A stretch of DNA of 64,000 nt from JABMMZ01 sp964438995. Its GTDB lineage: Bacteria > Bacteroidota > Bacteroidia > NS11-12g > UBA955. A model generated the notes under the pieces. That model was given only the letters and a program-made list of their open reading frames with translations, had not been told where the DNA came from and did not search any database. Shown piece by piece: positions 34,826 to 42,380 of the stretch. A program made the position numbers and the translations under genes. The stretch lies in the NCBI GenBank assembly GCA_964438995.1, contig CAYTMQ010000009.1, forward strand, positions 76,804 to 140,803, written 5' to 3'. How positions within the stretch are numbered: position 1 is the stretch's first letter; each line of letters opens with the position of its first letter.

Positions 34826-34833
34826 CAAATATA
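34826..34833 (-). promoter_or_regulatory. -7 element of the ArsR gene
   Basis: TATATTTG followed by C on the minus strand, with a 34-base leader to the ATG. Confidence 0.5.
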
Positions 34834-34862
34834 GAAAAATGAAGGATTAATTTTAAAAAAGA

Positions 34863-34893
34863 TTTGCATTTAATTTTAAAATTCATATCTTTG
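34863..34893 (+). promoter_or_regulatory. Full Bacteroidota promoter (-33 and -7)
   Basis: TTTG at 34863-34866 and TATCTTTG at 34886-34893 are 19 bases apart, the consensus spacing. This is the best promoter match in the window and drives the small basic protein gene at 34916. Confidence 0.75.
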
Positions 34894-34915
34894 CACCCTT
34901 AAAAATTGAAAAATC

Positions 34916-35068
34916 ATGGCTGTTACTAGACTTAAAAGAAAAGACAGAAGAAATAAAGAGTTTACAAGAATCAGAAAAACAGATTTGAAAAACGTAAGCA
35001 AAATGGTATATGTGAAATCTCCATATGCTGAAGTTTCTGGTATCGTATTAGAAGATCAACAAGCTTAA
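34916..35068 (+). CDS. Small basic conserved protein, 50 aa
   Basis: This short gene encodes MAVTRLKRKDRRNKEFTRIR followed by a KTDLKNVSKMVYVKSPYAEV segment. The N-terminus is rich in Arg and Lys, like small ribosome- or nucleic-acid-associated proteins, and I have seen similar MAVTRLKRK-type small proteins in other Bacteroidota, without a known function. It has a consensus promoter 22 bases upstream of the ATG and a strong terminator downstream, so it is an independent, probably highly expressed unit. An RNA- or ribosome-related role is inference. Confidence 0.7.
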   Translation: MAVTRLKRKDRRNKEFTRIRKTDLKNVSKMVYVKSPYAEVSGIVLEDQQA

Positions 35069-35092
35069 TTACAAGCCTTTCAAACATATTTA

Positions 35093-35122
35093 AAACCCGT
35101 CCTCAAAAAGGTCGGGTTTTTT
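35093..35122 (+). terminator. Rho-independent terminator after the small basic protein gene
   Basis: AAACCCG and CGGGTTT pair, with an inner CC/GG pair, followed by six T. Confidence 0.85.
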
Positions 35123-35156
35123 GTTGCCTTTCCCTTAAAAATCCAAACTAAAATTT

Positions 35157-35164
35157 TACATTTG
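35157..35164 (+). promoter_or_regulatory. -7 element of the isocitrate dehydrogenase gene
   Basis: TACATTTG followed by C, 28 bases before the ATG at 35193. Confidence 0.5.
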
Positions 35165-35192
35165 CAATCAAGAACAAACATATATAGATAAC

Positions 35193-36428
35193 ATGAACAA
35201 AATTAAAGTAGCAAATCCTGTTGTTGAATTGGACGGCGACGAAATGACCAGAATTATTTGGAAGTTTATCAAAGACAAATTGATCCTTCCTTACCTCGAC
35301 CTAGATATCAAATACTACGACTTGGGTATGGAACATAGAGATGCCACCAACGACCAAGTAACAGTTGATGCTGCAGAAGCCATTAAACAATACAGCGTAG
35401 GCATCAAATGCGCTACCATCACACCTGATGAAGCTCGCGTAAAAGAATTCAATCTAAAACAAATGTGGAAGTCGCCAAACGGCACTATCCGTAACATTTT
35501 AGATGGAACTGTTTTCCGCGAACCAATCGTGTGCAACAACGTACCTCGTTTAGTTCCTAACTGGACTGCCCCAATCTGTATCGGTCGTCACGCTTTTGGT
35601 GACCAATACCGCGCTACCGATTTCGTTACCAAAGGCAAAGGTAAACTAACCGTTAAATTTGAAGGCGAAGATGGTACCACCCAAGAATACGAAGTATACA
35701 ACTTCAAAGGCGATGGCGTCGCTTTAACCATGTACAACACAGATGAGTCTATCCGCGGATTTGCACACTCTTGTTTCAATACAGCATTGCAAAAAGGATG
35801 GCCTTTATATTTGTCAACTAAGAATACCATCTTGAAAAAATATGATGGTCGTTTCAAAGACATATTCGAAGAAATCTACCAAGCTGATTACAAAGCCAAA
35901 TTTGAAGCAGCAGGCATCGTTTATGAACACAGATTGATAGACGACATGGTGGCATCAGCATTAAAATGGAATGGTAATTTCGTTTGGGCTTGTAAGAATT
36001 ACGATGGCGACGTACAATCAGATACAGTTGCACAAGGATTCGGTTCATTGGGCTTAATGACTTCAACCTTGGTAACACCAGATGGCAAAACCATGGAAGC
36101 AGAAGCAGCTCACGGCACAGTTACCCGTCACTACCGCGACCACCAAGCAGGCAAGCCAACTTCTACCAACCCAATTGCATCTATCTTTGCATGGACAAGA
36201 GGTTTAGAGTTCAGAGGTAAATTAGACGGCAACCAAGACTTGATCAACTTCTGCCAAACACTTGAAAAAGTATGCGTAGAAACTGTAGAGAGCGGCAAAA
36301 TGACCAAAGACTTGGCAGTATGTATCCACGGCAACAAAGTATCGCACGGCGAGCACTACTTGTACACCGAAGAGTTCTTAGAAGAACTAGACAAAGGTTT
36401 AAAAGCTAAATTAGGTCAGACGGCCTAA
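35193..36428 (+). CDS. icd: NADP-dependent isocitrate dehydrogenase
   Basis: The 411-aa protein matches the eukaryote-like dimeric NADP-IDH subfamily over its full length. It has VVELDGDEMTRIIWKFIKDKLI at the N-terminus, KSPNGTIRNILDGTVFREPI (substrate-binding Ser and Arg), the DMVASALKWNGNFVWACKNYDGDVQSDTVAQGFGSLGLMTS core with the metal-binding aspartates, and EAAHGTVTRHYRDHQAGKPTSTNPIASIFAW. It oxidises isocitrate to 2-oxoglutarate in the TCA cycle, in the cytoplasm. It has its own promoter and terminator. Confidence 0.94.
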   Translation: MNKIKVANPVVELDGDEMTRIIWKFIKDKLILPYLDLDIKYYDLGMEHRDATNDQVTVDAAEAIKQYSVGIKCATITPDEARVKEFNLKQMWKSPNGTIRNILDGTVFREPIVCNNVPRLVPNWTAPICIGRHAFGDQYRATDFVTKGKGKLTVKFEGEDGTTQEYEVYNFKGDGVALTMYNTDESIRGFAHSCFNTALQKGWPLYLSTKNTILKKYDGRFKDIFEEIYQADYKAKFEAAGIVYEHRLIDDMVASALKWNGNFVWACKNYDGDVQSDTVAQGFGSLGLMTSTLVTPDGKTMEAEAAHGTVTRHYRDHQAGKPTSTNPIASIFAWTRGLEFRGKLDGNQDLINFCQTLEKVCVETVESGKMTKDLAVCIHGNKVSHGEHYLYTEEFLEELDKGLKAKLGQTA

Positions 36429-36445
36429 TAGAGTGATAATATTAG

Positions 36446-36479
36446 AAAAATCCCGGAAGAAGTTTCGGGATTTTTTTTT
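36446..36479 (+). terminator. Rho-independent terminator after icd
   Basis: AAATCCCG and CGGGATTT form the stem around a 10-base loop, followed by a T run of nine. Confidence 0.87.
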
Positions 36480-36589
36480 GTTATTAACGTTATGATTTTT
36501 GAATTAGATTGAATGAAACAGAATCTCAAAAAAGGATACATCAACCAATACAACAAAGCTAAATAGATGCTAAGTCAATTATCTCCAAA

Positions 36590-36973
36590 ATGAATAGTAT
36601 TAAACCATCTGTCATTACATTTGTTATTATATTGCTTCATCTATTTGGATGTAGTTATCAAAATATAAATCTTATGGGACACGGAGAAAAGGTATTAATC
36701 ATCGGACGACATGCCGATATGTTGCAAAGAATAACTGATATGTTACAACAACATGGTTATAATGCAATCGGCAAAATGACCAATGAAGAAGCAATTGCGG
36801 CATTCAAGTCAGATTCTATAGACGCAGTTATAATTGGAGGAGGAGTGGACAAAGAAAGTAGAGATTTGTTTCATCTAGAATTTCCAAAAATGCATCCAGC
36901 AGTTAAGGTGATTGATGCACATCCACAAACAGTTTTAAGTGATTTAAAAGCAGCATTTCCTGATAAGGGATAA
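36590..36973 (+). CDS. Degenerate receiver-like protein, possibly lipid-anchored
   Basis: The 127-aa product has a hydrophobic start with LFGCS (possible lipobox, Cys21), then a domain that follows the receiver fold: KVLIIGRHADMLQRITDMLQQHGYN, AIAAFKSDSIDAVIIGGGVDKESRD and AVKVIDAHPQ. The usual phospho-acceptor Asp is replaced by Gly and the N-terminal acidic pair is missing, so it cannot work as a classical receiver. I recall similar short proteins in Bacteroidota without known function. If translation begins at the ATG at 36674 instead, it would be a 99-aa cytoplasmic protein with no signal sequence. Confidence 0.55.
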   Translation: MNSIKPSVITFVIILLHLFGCSYQNINLMGHGEKVLIIGRHADMLQRITDMLQQHGYNAIGKMTNEEAIAAFKSDSIDAVIIGGGVDKESRDLFHLEFPKMHPAVKVIDAHPQTVLSDLKAAFPDKG

Positions 36974-37059
36974 GGGCAAGCTTTAACAAATTTTAGTAGA
37001 TAATGTTTAATGCAGTCCTAGATTAATGTAAACTGCAGATAGAACCTTTAAGAAATTGT

Positions 37060-37449
37060 CTATTTTTTTTTAGCTCTTTGTTTGTTCAATTTATATTCTT
37101 TACCCCATTCCGCCATTGTGAGTATCACAGGTGACAATGTTAGACCAAATTCTGTTAAAGTGTATTCAACTTTAGGTGGAATTTCAGCATAAATTTTTCT
37201 TTTGATGATGCCATCATCTTCCAATTCTCTAAGCTGTTGAGTGAGCATAGACTGTGTAATGCCAATGACATTTCGCTTCAATTCGCCAAACCTTGCTGGA
37301 GCAGTTAAGTAGATGGCATTGATAAGGATTGGTTTCCATTTGCCCCCTAAAACCCTCATTGTGGCAGTTACAGGGCAATTATTTTCATCAAAAATGATAT
37401 TTTTTTTCGACTCAATTGTTTGATTTACAGCATTAGTATTGTTTTTCAT
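37060..37449 (-). CDS. HxlR-family transcriptional regulator
   Basis: The 129-aa protein has the HxlR winged helix: CPVTATMRVLGGKWKPILINAIY, then RFGELKRNVIGITQSMLTQQLRELEDDGIIKRKIYAEIPPKVEYTLTEFGLTL. The conserved Cys of redox-sensing members is present at the start of the domain. It is divergent from an OsmC peroxidase gene, which it probably controls, perhaps in response to thiol stress. A -7 element TACTTTTG on the minus strand lies at 37510-37517. Confidence 0.87.
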   Translation of the reverse strand: MKNNTNAVNQTIESKKNIIFDENNCPVTATMRVLGGKWKPILINAIYLTAPARFGELKRNVIGITQSMLTQQLRELEDDGIIKRKIYAEIPPKVEYTLTEFGLTLSPVILTMAEWGKEYKLNKQRAKKK

Positions 37450-37543
37450 ACTTACTTAGATTTAGTGTCCTACTTGTCTATATAATGATAACATTGAATT
37501 TTTGCACTACAAAAGTAAATGAAACAATTTAAAAAAATTCAAG

Positions 37544-37954
37544 ATGGAAAAAATTTATGAAGCAGAAGTAACCACTCAAGGTGGTCGCCATGGACACGCA
37601 AAATCGTCTGATGGTGTATTAGATATCGACGTTCGAATCCCAAAAGAAATGGGAGGCACAGGCGATGCCACAAATCCAGAGCAACTATTTGCTGCGGCAT
37701 GGTCGGCTTGTTTTGCAACCAGTATTGCAGTTGCAGCGGGTATTGAAAAAATAAAAATTGGAGAAGTAAGCGTCACCGCAAAAATTGGTATACTGCATTC
37801 CAATGGCAACTACAATCTAGGTGCACATCTTATCATAAAAATAGACGGAGTGGATACTGACACAGCAAAAATACTTGTAGAAAAAACCCAATCTATTTGT
37901 TCATATTCAAAAGCAACAAAAGGCAATATTGATGCTGTTTACGAGCTAGCGTAA
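37544..37954 (+). CDS. OsmC/Ohr-family peroxidase
   Basis: The 136-aa protein matches the Ohr organic-hydroperoxide-resistance subgroup in size and pattern: YEAEVTTQGGRHGHAKSSDGVLDIDVRIP, then NPEQLFAAAWSACFATSIAVAAG with the first catalytic Cys, and the second Cys in VEKTQSICSYSKATKGNI. It reduces organic hydroperoxides with dihydrolipoyl or similar thiols. The divergent HxlR gene is its likely regulator. The VOC gene follows after 50 bases. Confidence 0.88.
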   Translation: MEKIYEAEVTTQGGRHGHAKSSDGVLDIDVRIPKEMGGTGDATNPEQLFAAAWSACFATSIAVAAGIEKIKIGEVSVTAKIGILHSNGNYNLGAHLIIKIDGVDTDTAKILVEKTQSICSYSKATKGNIDAVYELA

Positions 37955-38004
37955 CAATTCAATTGATTCTAAAAAATCTCATAAAAAAATAAAATTTGAT
38001 CAAT

Positions 38005-38370
38005 ATGGTAAATACACTCAACTGGTTCGAAATCCCAGCAACAGATTTCGCAAGAGCGAAAGCATTCTATTCAAACGTATTAGACGTACAAATTCAAGAT
38101 GATCCCAATAGGCAATATGCTTATTTACCTTCAGACACAGACAAAGGCGCATTTGGAGGCGCAATTGCAATTGGAGAAAATTTTGTTCCATCAACTACCG
38201 GAACAACCATCTACTTAGATGGCGGCAACGACCTCTCCATACCACTCAGCAGAGTAGAAGCAGCAGGAGGAAAAGTAATTATAGCAAAGACTGCCATTGG
38301 CGGCAACGGCTTTATTGCACTTTTTATAGACACAGAAGGCAACAAGGTTGGTTTTCATTCAATGGGTTAA
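38005..38370 (+). CDS. VOC-family (glyoxalase-like) protein
   Basis: The 121-aa protein has the single-module VOC fold: NTLNWFEIPATDFARAKAFYSNVLD at the start, an inner YAYLPSDTDKGAFGGAIAIGENFVPS, and GNGFIALFIDTEGNKVGFHSM at the end. The pattern is that of small dioxygenase-like VOC proteins of unknown substrate. The ATG at 38005 is used; a TTG nine bases upstream is also in frame. It probably belongs to the same stress unit as osmC. Confidence 0.83.
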   Translation: MVNTLNWFEIPATDFARAKAFYSNVLDVQIQDDPNRQYAYLPSDTDKGAFGGAIAIGENFVPSTTGTTIYLDGGNDLSIPLSRVEAAGGKVIIAKTAIGGNGFIALFIDTEGNKVGFHSMG

Positions 38371-38663
38371 TTGAACCTTTAATAAGATAAGTCAATTAAC
38401 ATTTCAAAAGCATTAAGAATGTGTCACACTATTGGTGGCACATTTTTTTTGATTCTTATTTTTTACTTTAAAAACTTAAGAAATAAGCATCATTATACGA
38501 AGGCAACAAGAGAGTTGCAATACAATTAAAGCAATAACATATTAAGAAAACGAGTTTTCAATTTCAATATTACTTGTAAGAGTATATGCGATTAAAGCCA
38601 TTTGAAAAAAACTAAATATTTAATGCACTAGAAATAAATCATTTAGCTTTTCATGCATTAAAA

Positions 38664-38710
38664 TCACCCAAAAGGGTGAGTGGAGTAATCGTTTTAAACA
38701 GATATACTTG
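38664..38710 (+). promoter_or_regulatory. Palindrome plus -7 element, copy 1
   Basis: TCACCCAAAAGGGTGA (38664-38679; arms of 6 around AAAA) is followed after 23 bases by TATACTTG (38703-38710), one mismatch from TAnnTTTG. The same order and spacing occur in copy 2. Confidence 0.6.
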
Positions 38711-38721
38711 CAGAGCTAAAC

Positions 38722-38889
38722 ATGAAAAATATAAAACTAAAAGTAAGGCCTGATTCTAATTGGGGGCTGGGTATAACGGGTATAATTTTAAGGAATTTTC
38801 AGGACGTAAGAGATGCTGGAATGGGAGAGGGGTGATGGGGAATTAATGGCCTATTTAAAAGAATAAAAATAAATAGAATTAAAAGATAA
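38722..38889 (+). pseudogene. Short peptide gene with an in-frame TGA, copy 1
   Basis: The frame starts MKNIKLKVRPDSNWGLGITG and stops after 37 codons at a TGA (38833-38835). Beyond it the frame continues with WGINGLFKRIKIN to a TAA at 38887, in register with the intact copy at 44344, which has TGT (Cys) at the same place. It is therefore a broken or recoded version of the other copy. Confidence 0.5.
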
Positions 38890-39031
38890 GAATATGTACA
38901 ACTCAAAAAACATCACTAATCCAACATGTTTTTTTAGTAATTTGAGCCAAAATGTGGCTGGTATAAGTGAGTTATCGGTTATGCTATGACGACTGTGCAA
39001 ACATTCAATAACAGACAAAATAAATGAATTT

Positions 39032-39090
39032 ACAAGCTAACGCTTCGGCAAAAGCAAAAGAGCAACCAAGCCAACACACCAAGACAAAAG
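39032..39090 (+). repeat. Cassette-flanking sequence, copy 1
   Basis: Sequence AACGCTTCGGCAAAAGCAAA followed by AGAGC and CCAAGCCAACACACCAAGAC recurs in diverged form at about 44638-44690 and 47491-47535, always in the spacer before or near an attC-like site. It does not look coding. Confidence 0.55.
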
Positions 39091-39133
39091 TAAATATGGA
39101 CAGACAGGGCAACAATGGACAAAGAAGCACTAC

Positions 39134-39265
39134 TAGTAACAGGCGTTTGACAAAAGTGGCGTTTCAGAGCTCCGTAGACAGTTTTGTTGTTAATCAAAGT
39201 TTGGTTCTCCGCAACAACATTTGTGGTAAAAATAGTCACCTTCGCCAAGCGCCAAACCGTTAGCT
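39134..39265 (+). other. attC-like recombination site A
   Basis: The left end is AAC-A-GGCGTTTG and the right end is CAAGCGCC-AAACC-GTTAGCT. The L boxes pair (GGCGTTTG with CAAGCGCC, one mismatch), the single extra A on one side and AAACC on the other are the usual attC asymmetries, and GTTAGCT fits the RYYYAAC/GTTRRRY core. The length of 132 bases is within the attC range. Confidence 0.65.
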
Positions 39266-39330
39266 GTAATTATAGAACAACAGAGTTACAATAAATAATG
39301 GAATAGAAATAACAACTAAAAAAAAAAGAA

Positions 39331-40668
39331 ATGGCAATTACAAAATTTTCACCTCCAGCGTTTATCAACGACTTAACTCCTGAACTTGAACAAAAGTGGA
39401 GCGACATTGTACAAAAATGGTTTCAAGATGCTATTAATTATCTTAAGAATCCAGATGGTTATGACATTAAAAAGCCTTTTCTATTTAGCCTGTTAGACCA
39501 TCCAGAAGCAGAGAGTGGACGTAATAGGGAAATCCCATGGAACGGATATCCAAGAAAGTACAAACTTGCAATTCCTAACAATAGCCATAGATGGCGATTG
39601 ACAGAATCTATCGTTAATGCAGACTTGGATGGACGGCAATTACCCTATTATTATAGCGTAAATGGTGGAGAAAGAGCCTCTGATATATACTTTAGAGACC
39701 AAGATGAATATTGTGAATGGAAAACATTTTACAATGAACAATCCAGAAAGCCAGAGAAAATAATTTTCACTTGTGAAAACCCTGAATATTGGAAATTTCT
39801 ATCTGAAGAGGATCCTGAATTACTTCTGAGTAAGTATAAAGAATTAACTCAAGCAAATGTTCAAATGAAAGATTTGTTTTTCGATAAAGAAATATATTAC
39901 CCCAATGAAGAAACGGGTGAAAATGAAAATCAATTCGGCAAATATAACCCCCATAATAAATGGAATACATCTCACGGTATAATTCATTTAACCCATCCTG
40001 CTAATTCACTTTCAGCAGAAGTGTATTTAGCAGCTGACGCAACAATTCTTAGGAAAAATGGTGATGGTCAATTTATTACTGATGACAAAGATTTAATTTG
40101 TTGTGCTGCTTATGGTGGTGTAAATAGGTCAAGCGACCCAACCATAGGTTCACGTATCAATATGTTGGTTAGAAGTCAATATTCTATAACCATAAATGAC
40201 CCTGTAGGCCTTTACATACATAGTCTGGATAGTGCTGCTTTTGAGTTTCCCGATGGAATCTATATAGAAGATTGTTGGAAGGTTGTACGAGGAAAAGACA
40301 ATATGATTCTGCGTGCAGAGTTCTCATTGCCAGAAGGAACAAACTATAATTTAGAAGATATCAAAATAGGAGGAGAGCCCTTACAATATGGGGGGCAAAT
40401 TGCCGAGTATATTAATATGGTCATTTACGGCAAGGGCTACGATTTTCAGCAAGGAATTGCAGAAGACTTGCCGTGTACTCATCATTGTTGCGTAAAACCC
40501 AATTTCCCCAATATGTTGGTAACTACAAAAATAAACATTCCATGCACTCCACCCTTAGAAAGTTTGGTTCTTTCTACTCCTTGGGAGTTAATGGGATATA
40601 AAACTAGCAAAAGTGAATTTTATAAAGCAGAAGAACTGTATATAAGTAGAATACGAAAAAGAAATTAA
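39331..40668 (+). CDS. Conserved protein associated with Dyp-type peroxidase, 445 aa
   Basis: I cannot name a function. The protein carries features of a conserved family that I recall next to Dyp-type peroxidase genes in other bacteria: SDIYFRDQDEYCEWKTFY, KYNPHNKWNTSHGIIHLTHP, EVYLAADATILRK, LICCAAYGGVNRSSDPTIGS and DPVGLYIHS. It has no signal peptide and several cysteine pairs (DLICC, CTHHCC) that could hold metal. It abuts the peroxidase gene with no gap, so the two probably act together, for example as a cargo or maturation partner (inference). The gene begins 65 bases after attC-like site A. Confidence 0.65.
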   Translation: MAITKFSPPAFINDLTPELEQKWSDIVQKWFQDAINYLKNPDGYDIKKPFLFSLLDHPEAESGRNREIPWNGYPRKYKLAIPNNSHRWRLTESIVNADLDGRQLPYYYSVNGGERASDIYFRDQDEYCEWKTFYNEQSRKPEKIIFTCENPEYWKFLSEEDPELLLSKYKELTQANVQMKDLFFDKEIYYPNEETGENENQFGKYNPHNKWNTSHGIIHLTHPANSLSAEVYLAADATILRKNGDGQFITDDKDLICCAAYGGVNRSSDPTIGSRINMLVRSQYSITINDPVGLYIHSLDSAAFEFPDGIYIEDCWKVVRGKDNMILRAEFSLPEGTNYNLEDIKIGGEPLQYGGQIAEYINMVIYGKGYDFQQGIAEDLPCTHHCCVKPNFPNMLVTTKINIPCTPPLESLVLSTPWELMGYKTSKSEFYKAEELYISRIRKRN

Positions 40669-42240
40669 ATGCAAGCTACAGAACCAATACTCGATACACT
40701 GGATATACAGGGGAATATTGCTCCAGGTTTTAATTTGCCGCACCAACTATTTGTTGGTTTTTGCGGTAATAACCAAAGCATAGTGGCAGTTTTAGACTAT
40801 CTATCAAATAATATTACTTCTATGCAAATGACTTTTGAATTTCATGAAGAAAGAAAAAATATTGCAAAAGAACATAATCAATTTGGACTAAAAAGTTATA
40901 GTCTTATGAAGCAACAAAGTTTCACTTGGTTTAATGTTGCCCTTGGCTACAAATTTCTAAACGAAATAGGAATTGATTCTGCTATTATGAAACATACCCC
41001 ATTCCGTGTTGGAATGTATGAAAGGTCGTATCTTTTAGGGGACACGAAAGATAGTAACGATAAGGGACATAGAAAAAATTGGAAATTCGGAAATCCAACA
41101 AACGAATTAGACTTGCTTTTGATTATCGCATCTCCTCAGAAAGACAAACTTAAAGAAGAGTTTACATCTATATCAAATAAGTTCTCACATTTAATCACAT
41201 TTAAAGAGTTTGGCGATAGACTACCAAATGACACTGAACATTTTGGGTTTAAAGATGGAATATCACAACCAAAACTTAGGGGCCTTATTGATGAACAAAC
41301 TCCGCTATCTAAAAGAGAAGTTATAAATCAAAATTTTGGAGTAGAATATGCTTCATCGGGTTCGCCATTGGTTTGGACAGGAGAGTTTATTTTTGGTTAC
41401 CCAACGCAAGACCCCAATCATTTCAGAACCCCGATTCCTGCTTCAGAAGAAACTCAAAATGATTTGGTTAAAAATGGTTCTTTTTTAGTTGTTAGAAGGC
41501 TTAATCAAGATGTTAAACTATTCTATGAAGAAACAAATAAATTATCCTCTAAACTGCAATCAAATGGACAATTTCAAGAATACGATCCAGAGTTTTTACG
41601 AGCTAAATTCGTTGGTCGTTACAAAAATGGTTCGCCTTTAGTTCGCAATGACCAAGCAGACGACCAACATGAAAATGAGTTATCAAACCATTTCAACTAC
41701 AAAGAAAATATACCCGATATCACATTATATAATGGTGAAGTAATTAAGGGTTGTCCTGCTGATTCTCAGGGACTAAGGTGTCCTTTACCATCACACATTA
41801 GAAAAGTAAACCCAAGAGATTTGTCAACCGACCAAGGAGCATCAACGAACACAATGAAATTCCGAATACTGAGGCGTGGCATTCCATTTGGTTCACAGTA
41901 TGATTTTAACAATCCTGACAACCTCTCAAATAATGTAGAAAGAGGCTTGTTCTTTCTTTGTTATCAAACCTCAATAGAACATCAATTTGAACTGCTTATT
42001 AACCGTTGGGTTAATTCACCTTTAAATCCAGAAGAAAACAAGGGGTTTGATATGTTATTAGGTAACAATAATACTTCTAAGGATAGAAAAAGGTGGTTTG
42101 AAATTCAGAATAAACAATTAGAATCCGAAAAACTTACAGCCATAAATAATTGGATATTTCCGACTGGTGGACAATATTTCTTTGTTCCGTCTATCAGCTT
42201 AATAAAAAAAATAACTATTGCCAACAGCGGCTTGGCGTAA
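40669..42240 (+). CDS. Dyp-type peroxidase
   Basis: The 523-aa protein is a haem peroxidase of the dye-decolorising family. The GxxDG motif is Gly193-Phe-Lys-Asp196-Gly197 in HFGFKDGISQP; the proximal haem ligand is probably the His in CPLPSHIRKVNPRD, followed by FRILRRGIPFG. It is longer than the short class B enzymes and fits the class D/C-like larger type. It oxidises phenolic or dye-like substrates with H2O2. There is no signal peptide. Its stop codon (42238-42240) lies inside attC-like site B, as is common for integron cassette genes. Confidence 0.87.
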   Translation: MQATEPILDTLDIQGNIAPGFNLPHQLFVGFCGNNQSIVAVLDYLSNNITSMQMTFEFHEERKNIAKEHNQFGLKSYSLMKQQSFTWFNVALGYKFLNEIGIDSAIMKHTPFRVGMYERSYLLGDTKDSNDKGHRKNWKFGNPTNELDLLLIIASPQKDKLKEEFTSISNKFSHLITFKEFGDRLPNDTEHFGFKDGISQPKLRGLIDEQTPLSKREVINQNFGVEYASSGSPLVWTGEFIFGYPTQDPNHFRTPIPASEETQNDLVKNGSFLVVRRLNQDVKLFYEETNKLSSKLQSNGQFQEYDPEFLRAKFVGRYKNGSPLVRNDQADDQHENELSNHFNYKENIPDITLYNGEVIKGCPADSQGLRCPLPSHIRKVNPRDLSTDQGASTNTMKFRILRRGIPFGSQYDFNNPDNLSNNVERGLFFLCYQTSIEHQFELLINRWVNSPLNPEENKGFDMLLGNNNTSKDRKRWFEIQNKQLESEKLTAINNWIFPTGGQYFFVPSISLIKKITIANSGLA

Positions 42241-42351
42241 TTTCGGCTGCAGTGCTTCGTATGACAGTTTTGTGATAAGTTCAAGTGCAGTTTTTCGATT
42301 GAACTTTTTACCTAACAATCCGCCACTACGCCAAGCCGCAAACCGTTAGTA
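42219..42351 (+). other. attC-like recombination site B
   Basis: Left: CCAAC-A-GCGGCTTGGCGTA. Right: TACGCCAAGCCGC-AAACC-GTTAGTA. The 13-base L boxes are perfectly complementary. The site is 133 bases long and takes in the last 22 bases of the peroxidase gene. This is the best of the four sites. Confidence 0.75.
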
Positions 42352-42380
42352 GAAATTTAAACAGACAAAATAAAAAAAAT

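Larger units (their letters stand above)
38580..39010 (+). repeat. Duplicated unit, copy 1
   Basis: About 430 bases with clear similarity to 44210-44600. Shared parts in order: TTAAAATCACCCAAAAGGGT then GAGTG, the CAGATATACTTGCAGAGC promoter, a short peptide gene, and a tail GTGGCTGGTATAAGTGAGTT then ATCGG, GACGAC and GTGCAAACAT. The interval 38371-39330 otherwise holds only an attC-like site. Confidence 0.8.

Noticed and set aside
39024..39263. Open frame of 79 codons across attC-like site A
   Set aside because: Its translation covers the repeat and site itself and the sequence is shared with non-coding copies at 44.6 and 47.5 kb.
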